Shown here: positions 15,766 through 23,908 of the stretch, in pieces
How the letters are laid out: every line of letters begins with the position of its first letter
Numbering within the stretch: the first letter of the stretch is position 1
From: an uncultured Dorea sp.
GTDB taxonomy: Bacteria; Bacillota; Clostridia; Lachnospirales; Lachnospiraceae
DNA: 39,944 bases
Assembly: GCA_910588745.1 (NCBI GenBank)
Contig: CAJURK010000027.1
Location: 1 to 39,944 of the forward strand
Direction of reading: 5' to 3'
Translations under genes and position numbers: made by a program
Notes under the pieces: generated by a model
Seen by the model: the letters and a program-made list of their open reading frames with translations, nothing else
What the model was told of the DNA's origin: nothing
The model's database searches: none

Positions 15766-15794
15766 AGAATATCACTGCATTCGGGTTCTGTCAA
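15766..15794 (-). promoter_or_regulatory. Strong sigma-A promoter of the isc operon
   Basis: A perfect TTGACA (15789-15794, minus strand) and TATTCT (15766-15771) are separated by 17 bases. The putative operator at 15735-15751 lies about eight bases past the expected transcript start. Confidence 0.75.
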
Positions 15795-15923
15795 GATACT
15801 ATGATGAATAAATTTATAAGGATATCGAAATATGCGTTACTGTTTTCACCCTATGGGTGCCTCGGTAACAGAATCCGGCCTGAAATTTACATCCTGCATG
15901 TCCGGATTCCAAAAGGAGACAGC

Positions 15924-17249
15924 ATGTCACAGAAAAAAATACTTATCAAAGGCGCTTTTATTCTTACGGTCACCGGTTTTGCCACAAGAATCATCGGTTT
16001 TTTCTACCGCATTTTTTTAAGCAGAAGTTTCGGTGAGGAAAGCGTAGGACTGTATCAATTGATTTTTCCGGTTTATGCCCTTGGCATCTCTCTTACATGC
16101 GCCGGAATCCAGACCGCTATTTCCAGATGCGTAGCTGGAAAATCTGCGGTGGGCAGACACGACCAGGCAAGACAGCTTCTGTATACCGGCGTCAGTCTGT
16201 CCGCAGCCTTGTCCATTGCCGTTATGCTGCTCACCCAGAAGTACGCTGATTTTATTGCTCTTCGCCTGCTGTGCGAAGAACGGTGCAGCCCTTTACTGAT
16301 CGTCCTGTCCTATGCGTTTCCCTTCGCCTCTGTACACAGTTGTATCTGCGGGTATTATATGGGTCTGAAGCAGACGAAGATTCCCGCCCTGTCGCAGCTT
16401 CTCGAACAACTGGTACGCGTCGTAGGCGTATATCTTCTATTTCTCCTGTTCACCTCTGAGGGAAACCCTCCGGGTATCCTGATCGCGGCGGCTGGCCTGA
16501 CAATTGGGGAAATTGCCTCCGCAGGATTCTGCATTTATATGCTTCGGTACAGGCAGCGTATCTTCTGTCCTCCGGCGAAGTCCTCCGGCCGGTCCTTTCG
16601 CCTGACTCTTGCCGAACTGCTGCGCCTGTCTGTTCCCTTAACAGCCAACCGGATTCTTCTGAACATCCTGCAAAGCATAGAAGCCGTATCCATTCCCATA
16701 CAGCTTAGGACGTATGGCATGGATACCAGTCATTCTCTCAGCATGTACGGCGTATTAACCGGAATGGCTCTTCCCTGCGTCATGTTTCCTTCCGCCGTCA
16801 CCAACTCGATCGCCGCTATGATGCTCCCTGCTATTGCAGAACTGCAGGCGGCTGACCGCAGACAGGAAATGCACCGGTTAATCAAAAAAGCGGCCGGAGG
16901 ATGTTTTCTATTGGGAAGCGTCTGCTGTATCGGGCTGTTAATTACCGGACGTTTTATCGGCAATTACATTTTCCACAGCAGTATGGCGGGAGATTTTATC
17001 ATCACGCTTGCCTGGATCTGCCCTTTTCTTTACACAAACAGCAATCTGATCAGTATCATAAACGGACTGGGTAAAACCAGCCAGTCTTTTTTATTCAATA
17101 CCGTCAGTCTCACCCTGCGGATCCTTAGCGTATTCCTATGCGTCCCGTTCTTTGGAATCAACGGTTATCTTTGGGGTCTGCTTGCGTCGCAGCTCCTTTT
17201 GTTTCTCCTATGCCTCTATTATTTGACAAAAAGAAGTCACATCCTGTAA
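15924..17249 (+). CDS. MATE/MVF-type flippase, SpoVB/polysaccharide biosynthesis family
   Basis: The 441-residue protein is almost entirely hydrophobic, with about 14 membrane segments. It opens with LIKGAFILTVTGFATRIIGFFYRIFL (segments LTVTGFATR and FFYRIFL) as in stage V sporulation protein B and Wzx/MurJ-like lipid-linked sugar flippases. It probably moves a lipid-linked glycan precursor across the membrane, perhaps for spore cortex. The ATG at 15924 has AGGAG five bases upstream; an open frame from 15801 would add 41 unrelated residues. A leader hairpin (GTTAC 15836-15840 with GTAAC 15865-15869, inner CACCC-TAT-GGGTG) precedes it. Its stop codon lies inside the loop of its own terminator. 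Confidence 0.85.
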   Translation: MSQKKILIKGAFILTVTGFATRIIGFFYRIFLSRSFGEESVGLYQLIFPVYALGISLTCAGIQTAISRCVAGKSAVGRHDQARQLLYTGVSLSAALSIAVMLLTQKYADFIALRLLCEERCSPLLIVLSYAFPFASVHSCICGYYMGLKQTKIPALSQLLEQLVRVVGVYLLFLLFTSEGNPPGILIAAAGLTIGEIASAGFCIYMLRYRQRIFCPPAKSSGRSFRLTLAELLRLSVPLTANRILLNILQSIEAVSIPIQLRTYGMDTSHSLSMYGVLTGMALPCVMFPSAVTNSIAAMMLPAIAELQAADRRQEMHRLIKKAAGGCFLLGSVCCIGLLITGRFIGNYIFHSSMAGDFIITLAWICPFLYTNSNLISIINGLGKTSQSFLFNTVSLTLRILSVFLCVPFFGINGYLWGLLASQLLLFLLCLYYLTKRSHIL

Positions 17250-17265
17250 CCGGATGTGACTTCTT
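17231..17265. terminator. Bidirectional terminator overlapping the flippase stop codon
   Basis: A perfect 14-bp stem (AAGAAGTCACATCC at 17231-17244, GGATGTGACTTCTT at 17252-17265) has a seven-base loop. The loop contains the TAA stop of the + strand flippase gene. A-rich/T-rich flanks are present on both sides, so it can also end the convergent xerD-like transcript. Confidence 0.8.
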
Positions 17266-17309
17266 GTATAAACAATCATAAACCATGTACTGTTCCTTCT
17301 GTAAGGCTC

Positions 17310-18047
17310 TTACGAATGCCTCAGCATACTTGGCGTGATGGTTCCTTTGATCCCTGCTTTTGCCGCATAACCTTTGAGAATCTTCCAAAATCCCTGACGG
17401 CTCATCTTTTTCCCTGATATGTTTGGGAAAAGAACATCGGATTCATTTCCCTTAAGCAGCTTATCGCGGCCATTTTTCAAATAAGCCCGCATAGCCTTCT
17501 GAGCTTGTCTGTCAAGGGGATACGCATTTTGGTTTCCGTCAAAATGACACTGTAAATATCCCAGCTCCATATTGATGTCGCCGACCTTTAAACTCACCAG
17601 CTCCTCTACCATGATTCCGGTAGAATAAAGCAGCTCAATCATCGCTTTGTCGCGGAGAAGCTTCGGCGTCTTTCCTGTCGGCACTGCCAGCACCTTCTTC
17701 ACATCCTCCTTCGACGCGCTCTTAGGAGCATGCCGCTCAATCTTCGGACTTGACAAAGGCTCCGATACGTCTTCATCAATAACCCCCTGCTTTTTCAGAT
17801 ATTGAAAGAATCCTTTTATGGATGCAACATTCCTCGAAATAGTGGTATTGGTCAATCCTTGTTTTTCCATATATAGCATATAAGAATTCAAATTCGTAAC
17901 CGTAATTTTCTCAATACCCGTTATTTCCTGCGAGTCAAGATATCGAACCAGTTTCATCAAATCGCGGCGGTACGCCATCTCAGTGTTAACAGAAATCCCT
18001 TTTTCTCTCTTTAAATACTCAACATAATCTAATACCCTGTTTTCCAT
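17310..18047 (-). CDS. XerD-like protein lacking recombinase catalytic residues
   Basis: Residues ~1-90 form the SAM-like core-binding domain of XerC/XerD recombinases (VEYLKREKGIS, TNTTISRNVASIKGFF). Residues ~105-245 follow the catalytic domain fold (LLRDKAMIELLYSTGIMVEEL, in two blocks, and LKVGDINMELGYL). But the first catalytic Arg of TGLRxSEL is M146, the beta-hairpin Lys of GKGNKER is missing (FDGNQNA), and the His of TPHxLRH is S240. The protein stops at LRHS (245), before the second His/Trp and the nucleophilic Tyr. Neither other frame restores the lost C terminus. AGGAG supports the ATG at 18047. Its place beside spoIIM and nudF is the xerD locus of Bacillus. It cannot cut DNA as known recombinases do; a DNA-binding or partner-regulating role, or decay, are the options. 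Confidence 0.8.
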   Translation of the reverse strand: MENRVLDYVEYLKREKGISVNTEMAYRRDLMKLVRYLDSQEITGIEKITVTNLNSYMLYMEKQGLTNTTISRNVASIKGFFQYLKKQGVIDEDVSEPLSSPKIERHAPKSASKEDVKKVLAVPTGKTPKLLRDKAMIELLYSTGIMVEELVSLKVGDINMELGYLQCHFDGNQNAYPLDRQAQKAMRAYLKNGRDKLLKGNESDVLFPNISGKKMSRQGFWKILKGYAAKAGIKGTITPSMLRHS

Positions 18048-18098
18048 AATCCTATCTCCTACTATATACATAGATTATAAGTACAAATGCGGTAAAAA

Positions 18099-18638
18099 TC
18101 AAAACACTTTTAGAATTATTTTTACCAAAACTGGACTCATATAACATTCTAACGCAACTCCTATACAAATGGCAAGGAAAACTGCAATAGTTTTTTGAAA
18201 ATTCCAATTTATTTTCGGGTAATAGTACAATGCAAGTAATAAAACGGCATATCCCGCCGCATAAAAAAGCCCCTGGGGCATCAGCGCGGCAAGTGAAAGC
18301 GCTATTCCTTTCACTCCCAACCGCAAAGTGGCGGAGGTAAATATCATCCCGCACAAAAAGCCCGTCCATATTAAGAAACCGGCCGCCGCAAGCTTCCTGA
18401 TACGCGCCATCCCAAAAAGAAAGACTCCCAAAAGAGGCGCCATCCGTATCTTAATTAAATACCACAGATAGGGTCCTCCCGCAAGTTCTGTCTGAACATA
18501 CTGGTTCAGAAAGTAATCGTTAAATATTCCAAGCGCCGCTACGTAATCCTTTGAAATCAGATTCGTATACAAAATACCGCCAAGAAAACCGGCCATATAA
18601 AACACGATCATAACCCTGCCGTAATTTTTCATCACCAT
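18099..18638 (-). CDS. spoIIM: Stage II sporulation protein M family membrane protein
   Basis: The 179-residue protein has about five membrane segments (VMIVFYMAGFLGGILY; APLLGVFLFGMARI; AAAGFLIWTGFLCGMIF; FYAAGYAVLLLALYY; IAVFLAICIGVAL), matching SpoIIM. SpoIIM forms the DMP complex with SpoIID and SpoIIP that drives engulfment of the forespore. The ATG at 18638 has GAGG seven bases upstream; a GTG at 18644 would overlap that site. Synteny with nudF upstream and an XerD-like gene downstream repeats the Bacillus order and supports the assignment. Confidence 0.85.
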   Translation of the reverse strand: MVMKNYGRVMIVFYMAGFLGGILYTNLISKDYVAALGIFNDYFLNQYVQTELAGGPYLWYLIKIRMAPLLGVFLFGMARIRKLAAAGFLIWTGFLCGMIFTSATLRLGVKGIALSLAALMPQGLFYAAGYAVLLLALYYYPKINWNFQKTIAVFLAICIGVALECYMSPVLVKIILKVF

Positions 18639-18731
18639 GCGCACACCTCATGTTGTCAGGATATTCATACCATGCAGCGCCTTACGGCAAAGCACGGTAG
18701 CGATATTTCATTATATGTCCGGGTTTCCGAA

Positions 18732-19280
18732 TTATTCTGCTTTTCGATTATATTTTATGTCGTAAGCAAGAAGAGCGGACACCGTTTTAGAATCTTCAAT
18801 TTCACCCGTAAAAATCTTTTCCTTTAATTCATCTATGGTATAAGCTCCCACATCGATGTACTCGTCTTCATCTAGATTCTGCTTAGACGGAATCAGATTG
18901 TGGGCGGCAAAAATTTCGATCCTCTCATTGCAAAATGCAACCGTCGTTCGCAGCGTAATCATCCATTCCAGATTTTCTGAACGATACCCCGTCTCCTCCT
19001 CCAGTTCTCGTGCGGCGCACACAATCCCCTCTTCCTTCGGATCGTCAAACTTGCCGGCGGGTATTTCCAGCGTATAACGTTCCAATGCATTGCGGTATTG
19101 ACGTACCATCAAAATCTTTCCTTCGTCTGTCACCGGAACAACTGCGGCCGCTCCGTCATGATGGATAAAATCCCATTTGGCAGTATTGCCGTTCTCAAAT
19201 TCCATCGTATCGCAGTACATATCAATTACCGCTCCCTTATGAACCAGTTCCCTTTTTATTCTCCTGATTTCTTCAGCCAT
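18732..19280 (-). CDS. nudF: ADP-ribose pyrophosphatase (Nudix hydrolase)
   Basis: The 182-residue protein contains a Nudix box ending in RELEEETGY, preceded by GKFDDPKEEG. One extra residue lies between the first Gly and first Glu compared with the textbook pattern. The upstream LMVRQYRNALERYTLEIPAG block is typical of ADP-ribose pyrophosphatases, which split ADP-ribose into AMP and ribose 5-phosphate. AGGAGG precedes the ATG. It is the first gene of the nudF-spoIIM-xerD-like series, an arrangement shared with Bacillus. Confidence 0.92.
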   Translation of the reverse strand: MAEEIRRIKRELVHKGAVIDMYCDTMEFENGNTAKWDFIHHDGAAAVVPVTDEGKILMVRQYRNALERYTLEIPAGKFDDPKEEGIVCAARELEEETGYRSENLEWMITLRTTVAFCNERIEIFAAHNLIPSKQNLDEDEYIDVGAYTIDELKEKIFTGEIEDSKTVSALLAYDIKYNRKAE

Positions 19281-19312
19281 TTTCGTGTTTCCTCCTTCTT
19301 TTCTATGTAAGT

Positions 19313-19343
19313 AAAAAGAACCGGATCAAAGATCCGGTTCTTT
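19313..19343 (-). terminator. Terminator downstream of RNase Y
   Basis: A perfect 13-bp stem AAAGAACCGGATC/GATCCGGTTCTTT with a three-base loop is followed on the minus strand by a T-run, 24 bases after the rny stop codon. Confidence 0.85.
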
Positions 19344-19366
19344 CACATTTATCTTCTACATGGTAA

Positions 19367-20920
19367 TTATTTCGCGTAGTCAGTAACCCTCGATTCCCGG
19401 ATTACGTTCACCTTAATCTGTCCCGGATACTCCAATTCATATTCAATCTGTTTGGAAATATCTCTGGCCAGCAATACCATATCTGCGTCAGATACCTGCT
19501 CTGGAACTACCATAACTCGAATCTCTCTACCTGCCTGAATTGCAAAAGACTTATCAACACCCTTGAACTGGTTGCTGATTTCTTCTAATTGTTTTAACCT
19601 GTTTGTATATGTTTCGATGGTCTCTCTTCTCGCGCCCGGCCTTGCTGCGGATATGGTATCTGCAGCCTGAACAACGCATGCAATCAAAGTCTCCGGCTCA
19701 ACATCGCCATGATGCGATTCTACCGCATTGATTACGGTGGCTGATTCCTTGTACTTTCTGCAAAGATCAACGCCGATCTGGATATGAGAACCCTCAACGT
19801 CATGATCGATCGACTTTCCGATATCATGCAGAAGACCCGCACGCTTAGCAACACGGATATCCAGACCAATCTCGCCTGCAAGAAGACCTGCAAGCTGAGA
19901 GACTTCAATGGAATGTTTCAATGCGTTCTGACCATAACTTGTTCTGAACTTCATACGTCCTAAAAGCTTGATCAGTTCCGGATGAACTCCATGAACGCCC
20001 ACTTCCAACGCGGCCGCCTCTCCTTCCTCACGGATAACCGTATCTACTTCTTTCTGCGCTTTCTCCACCATCTCTTCGATTCTTGCCGGATGGATACGTC
20101 CGTCAACAATCAGCTTTTCCAACGCGATTCGTGCTACTTCTCTGCGAATCGGATCAAATCCTGAAAGGACCACTGCTTCCGGAGTATCGTCAATAATCAG
20201 TTCTACTCCCGTCATCGTCTCCAGCGTCCGGATATTCCGTCCTTCCCGGCCGATAATTCTTCCTTTCATCTCATCGCTTGGAAGCTGTACGACCGAAATC
20301 GTAGTTTCGGCCACATGATCTGCAGCGCATCTCTGGATCGCAGTTACGACGTATTCTCTTGCCTTCTTGTCCGCCTCTTCCTTAGCCTGCGTCTCCAACT
20401 CTTTTATCATCTTTGCAGTGTCATGTTTTACATCGTCTTCAACAGTTTTTAACAAATATTCTTTTGCCTGTTCGGAGGTAAGTCCTGAGATTCTTTCAAG
20501 TTCCTGTACTCTTTGTTTACTCAGCGCTTCCACTTTCGTCTCACGCTGCCGTAATTGCTCTTCTTTTGCCGTATATGCCGCTTCGCGTCTTTCGATTGCA
20601 TCCGACTTCTTATCTAAAGATTCTTCCTTGGATAAAACTCTTTTTTCATAACGCTGTAATTCCGCTCTACGTTCTTTTGTTTCTTTCTCGAGCTCATTCT
20701 TTGTCCTGATAGATTCTTCTTTAATTTCCAAGAGAGATTCCTTCTTCTTTGCCTCAGCCGTCTTGACTGCGTCATCAATAATCTCGCGCGCTTTGTTCTC
20801 CGCATTTCCAATCTTGGATTCTGCGTTCTTCCTCATATTGGAAACGGTCACGAGATGACTGATAACCGCCGCTGCAATGACTAACACTGCCGCCACAGCA
20901 ATCACAATTCCATTTGGCAC
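19367..20920 (-). CDS. rny: Ribonuclease Y
   Basis: This membrane-anchored endoribonuclease starts mRNA decay in Firmicutes. The 517 residues have the standard order: one membrane segment (VIAVAAVLVIAAAVISHL), a long charged coiled coil to about residue 190, a KH domain with GRIIGREGRNIRTLE, and an HD domain with GLLHDIGKSIDHD. The start codon is GTG with AGGAGG seven bases upstream. The first five bases of that site (AGGAG) can pair with CTCCT just before the GTG, forming a small hairpin (20921-20933) that could limit translation. A TTGACT -35 element and TATAAACT lie upstream. Confidence 0.97.
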   Translation of the reverse strand: MPNGIVIAVAAVLVIAAAVISHLVTVSNMRKNAESKIGNAENKAREIIDDAVKTAEAKKKESLLEIKEESIRTKNELEKETKERRAELQRYEKRVLSKEESLDKKSDAIERREAAYTAKEEQLRQRETKVEALSKQRVQELERISGLTSEQAKEYLLKTVEDDVKHDTAKMIKELETQAKEEADKKAREYVVTAIQRCAADHVAETTISVVQLPSDEMKGRIIGREGRNIRTLETMTGVELIIDDTPEAVVLSGFDPIRREVARIALEKLIVDGRIHPARIEEMVEKAQKEVDTVIREEGEAAALEVGVHGVHPELIKLLGRMKFRTSYGQNALKHSIEVSQLAGLLAGEIGLDIRVAKRAGLLHDIGKSIDHDVEGSHIQIGVDLCRKYKESATVINAVESHHGDVEPETLIACVVQAADTISAARPGARRETIETYTNRLKQLEEISNQFKGVDKSFAIQAGREIRVMVVPEQVSDADMVLLARDISKQIEYELEYPGQIKVNVIRESRVTDYAK

Positions 20921-20967
20921 AGGAGCACCTCCTTATTTAGTTTTCATTGTACAAATACAACATTTAA

Positions 20968-20996
20968 AGTTTATACTGTTTTCACAAATAAGTCAA
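20968..20996 (-). promoter_or_regulatory. Probable promoter of rny
   Basis: On the minus strand TTGACT (20991-20996) is followed after 15-17 bases by TATAAACT, giving TATAAA or TAAACT as -10 element. Confidence 0.5.
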
Positions 20997-21105
20997 GCTT
21001 TCTGGCTATAAATTGTTACTCTTTACCCTCGGCGAACCTAGAACCTGCATCTCCTTGTCCTCTGAGGGGTACAGACAAACCTGTAAACAGCAGCGAAATC
21101 CGACG

Positions 21106-23109
21106 TTATTTTTTCAGACGGAACTTAGAGACCAAATCCCGCAGCATATTCGCCTGTCCGGACAGTTCTTCGCTGGCTGCCGCGCTCTTTTCCGCCGTAG
21201 ACATATTTGACTGCACCACGTCGGAAATTCGGTCGATGCCTCGGATTACTTCTTCTGTAGCCGACGCCTGCTTAGCGGAATACTCCGCGATTCCTTCAAT
21301 CAGCGTATTCACTTCCTCCGCCTGAGCCACTACCGCCATCATCGATTCCGCCGTATCCCTGGCCATATTGGTTCCCTCTTCTACCGCTTCTACCGTCTGG
21401 TCAATCAAGACAGTTGTATTTTTGGCCGCTTCTGAAGACTTGCCGGCAAGATTGCGCACTTCGTCTGCTACGACTGCAAAACCTTTTCCTGCTTCTCCGG
21501 CTCTTGCCGCCTCAACGGCCGCGTTCAGCGCCAGGATATTCGTCTGGAACGCGATGTCCTCAATGGTCTTAATGATACTGTGTATTTCCGTAGACTTGCT
21601 GCTGATTTTCTGAATCGCCTCGTTCATGTGCTGCATCTTGTCGTTGCTTTCCAGAATGTTGCTGCCCACTTCCTTGGAAATCCGGCTGGCTTTCTCCGCG
21701 CCCTTTGCAGTCCTCTGTATTCCGTCCGACACCTCTGTAATATGGGAAGCCAATAGTTCTACCGCGTCGTGCTGCTGTACGGATCCCTGAGACAGTGTCT
21801 GCGCCCCGTCCGAAACATAGCCTGCTCCTTCCGATACCTGCCCCGCCGCAACGCTAATCTGTCCCATCGTATCGTTGAAAGCCCTGGAGATTGCTTCCAG
21901 AGACTCCTTAATCTTGGAAAATTCTCCTACATATTCATGGGAAAGCTGAAAATCAAGATTCCCATCAGCAATCTCCTGCAGCTTTTCTGAAATCTCGTCA
22001 ATATATGTAACGTAATCCCTCAGACGTACTACGGTACGTCCGAAATTATCGGCCAGTTCACCCAGTTCGTCGTTTGAGGAATGACGGATTGTCTGATCCA
22101 GTTCACCCTCCGCAATTTTAGCAGCTACCTGGCTCAGTTCAGCCACCGGCCTGCCGATGATTCTCCTCACCATGAGAATAATCAGAACAGCGGCTGCAAT
22201 CACCGCAATTACAGCTACGGTTCCCATCATTCCGGTCAGTGTAACCAAATCGCTTAAGACCTCCGTCTTCGACACATAAGCAACCGCCGTCCAGTCGCTG
22301 TTCGGCACCTGCTCCACCTGTATGTACATATTCTCCTCATAGATGGATAAACCTGAAACGCCGCTCACGATCTGTTCATTGGCATACGCGTACATATCGC
22401 CCTTAAATTCACTCATAACGCGTCCCGTCATGTCTTTATCCTTATGTCCGATAATCGTACCCGTTCGGGTATCTACCAGGAAAATACCGCCCGTCTTCTC
22501 CAGTTCAATCCCGGCCACAATATCAGAGATGGAATCTAAGTATACATCCGCCGCCGCAACGCCGCGGACATTCCCCTGCGCATCTTTTAACGCGCCGGAC
22601 GCCCCTACCACATAAGACTGGCTGTCTTCATCAAAATACACATCTCCCAGGATAAAATCCTCCGACTGAATCCCATCCTGATACCAGGATTTTTCCAAAG
22701 CATTAAAATCCGGTCCCGGCACAAAGGAAGCATGATACAAAGAACCGTCCGTCAAAGCCGTATAAAGTCCCGCCGGATATGCGTCATTCTGATTTACCGT
22801 ATGCCGAATGTATTCCTGCATCCCGGGAATATCCATGTTCTCATACTCAATGGTATCCCTCTGCATCTCAAGCATCGTCAGCGTCTTATTCATCCAGGCG
22901 CTGGTTTCCTGCAGCGCCTTATCCGTGGTCTCTTGGAGGAGTTTCTCGCTCTTATCTAAAAGCGCGTCGGAAACCCGATTGTATACGATCAAAAGGAGCG
23001 CCGCAACCATAATAACAATCGTCGCCATAATCGCCCCTACCAGTTTTTTTGCAATTCCTCTCTTTCGTTTTCTTCGTTCTCTGCTTACGTTCCCATTCCC
23101 TGCTTTCAT
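21106..23109 (-). CDS. Methyl-accepting chemotaxis protein with extracellular dCache-type sensor
   Basis: The 667-residue receptor has a basic N terminus and a first membrane segment at about residues 24-44. An extracytoplasmic sensor of dCache type runs to ~280 (SWYQDGI, LGDVYFDEDSQSYVVGAS, GGIFLVDTRTGTIIGHKD). A second membrane segment lies near 290-310, then a HAMP domain (GRPVAELSQVAAKIAEGELD) and a cytoplasmic signalling domain with the conserved tip IAFQTNILALNAAVEAARAG (in two parts). It would relay ligand binding to CheA and CheW. No other chemotaxis or flagellar gene lies nearby, so it is an orphan receptor in this window. AGGAG precedes the ATG and a good promoter lies at 23176-23204. 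The ligand cannot be read; dCache domains often bind amino acids. Confidence 0.94.
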   Translation of the reverse strand: MKAGNGNVSRERRKRKRGIAKKLVGAIMATIVIMVAALLLIVYNRVSDALLDKSEKLLQETTDKALQETSAWMNKTLTMLEMQRDTIEYENMDIPGMQEYIRHTVNQNDAYPAGLYTALTDGSLYHASFVPGPDFNALEKSWYQDGIQSEDFILGDVYFDEDSQSYVVGASGALKDAQGNVRGVAAADVYLDSISDIVAGIELEKTGGIFLVDTRTGTIIGHKDKDMTGRVMSEFKGDMYAYANEQIVSGVSGLSIYEENMYIQVEQVPNSDWTAVAYVSKTEVLSDLVTLTGMMGTVAVIAVIAAAVLIILMVRRIIGRPVAELSQVAAKIAEGELDQTIRHSSNDELGELADNFGRTVVRLRDYVTYIDEISEKLQEIADGNLDFQLSHEYVGEFSKIKESLEAISRAFNDTMGQISVAAGQVSEGAGYVSDGAQTLSQGSVQQHDAVELLASHITEVSDGIQRTAKGAEKASRISKEVGSNILESNDKMQHMNEAIQKISSKSTEIHSIIKTIEDIAFQTNILALNAAVEAARAGEAGKGFAVVADEVRNLAGKSSEAAKNTTVLIDQTVEAVEEGTNMARDTAESMMAVVAQAEEVNTLIEGIAEYSAKQASATEEVIRGIDRISDVVQSNMSTAEKSAAASEELSGQANMLRDLVSKFRLKK

Positions 23110-23175
23110 GTTTCGTTCTCCTTCGTATCATTTTATCTTCTGTAAATTTAGTCTGACAAGTCTGTATATAATCAA

Positions 23176-23204
23176 ATTATAACCGATGCCCTTTTTAAAT
23201 TCAA
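23176..23204 (-). promoter_or_regulatory. Sigma-A promoter of the chemoreceptor gene
   Basis: On the minus strand TTGAAT (23199-23204) and a perfect TATAAT (23176-23181) are 17 bases apart. It is not a sigma-D flagellar promoter, which one might have expected for a chemotaxis gene. Confidence 0.65.
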
Positions 23205-23305
23205 TCATTAATAAACATAAAAGCCAAATACCGGAATCGTAAAATTGCTTGTCCACTCCGCTCACAGTAATATGCCGACGCTGCGGTTGCCAGTCATCCG
23301 CCTAT

Positions 23306-23905
23306 CTATTCTGACATTACTTTGCCCACGTCCTCGTAGCGAAATCCCTTTCTTGCCAGAGAAGCGTACATCCTCTGACGCTCCTTCTCCGACGCGGTTT
23401 CCCTGTCGAATCTCTTCTTGCGCAGGATAGCCCGGATGGCCTCTCTTGCATCCTCGCTTCTGCAGCCCTCTTCCAGTACCTGTTCAATCAGCGAAGAATC
23501 CACCCCCTTGCCGGAAAGCAGCGCGTATAACTGCCTCCTGCTCTTCGCGTGCTTCCGGCTCTCCACAAAGCGCCTGGCATATTCCAAATCGTTCAGATAT
23601 CCAAAGGACTTTACGTATTCGATCGCCTGGTCTGTAATGTCCTCCGGATATCCTCCCATAAGAAGCTTGCTTCGCAGTTGATACTCAGTTCGATCCATAT
23701 CCGTCAAAAGATGCATCGCCCGGAGCTTTGCCCGTTTCAGCACAATATTCTGCCGAATCTCCCGATATGTTTCTTCGGATAGTTCTTCCCCTTCTTCCAG
23801 ATGATAGCGGCGCAGTTCCCCCTTGTGCAAAACAAATGCTGCTTCCTCATCCAGATACACCTGAAATCTGGTCTTGGTTAACGCCTTTATCTTTGTCACC
23901 GTCAT
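23306..23905 (-). CDS. recX: Regulatory protein RecX
   Basis: RecX binds RecA filaments and limits their activity. The 199-residue protein contains the family's repeated three-helix units (RTEYQLRSKLLMGGYPEDI, with SFGYLNDLEYARRFV, KSRRQLYALLSGKGV and a final SLARKGFRYEDV). The ATG follows the recA stop codon by three bases, so the genes are coupled and share the recA promoter and SOS box. The N-terminal ~60 residues form the usual more variable extension. Confidence 0.93.
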   Translation of the reverse strand: MTVTKIKALTKTRFQVYLDEEAAFVLHKGELRRYHLEEGEELSEETYREIRQNIVLKRAKLRAMHLLTDMDRTEYQLRSKLLMGGYPEDITDQAIEYVKSFGYLNDLEYARRFVESRKHAKSRRQLYALLSGKGVDSSLIEQVLEEGCRSEDAREAIRAILRKKRFDRETASEKERQRMYASLARKGFRYEDVGKVMSE

Positions 23906-23908
23906 CTG

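Noticed and set aside
15801..15923. An N-terminal extension of 41 codons on the flippase.
   Set aside because: It has no ribosome site and contains a leader hairpin, while AGGAG directly precedes the ATG at 15924.
17158..17388. A frame overlapping the 3' end of the XerD-like gene that might have carried its missing C terminus by frameshift.
   Set aside because: Its residues do not resemble the HxxR-to-Tyr end of recombinases in any frame, so the C terminus is lost, not shifted.
21030..21105. A stretch after the chemoreceptor gene with GAACCTAGAACC and GAACC-like segments that looks vaguely like a tRNA end.
   Set aside because: No cloverleaf can be built: no matching acceptor strand, anticodon arm or T-loop.
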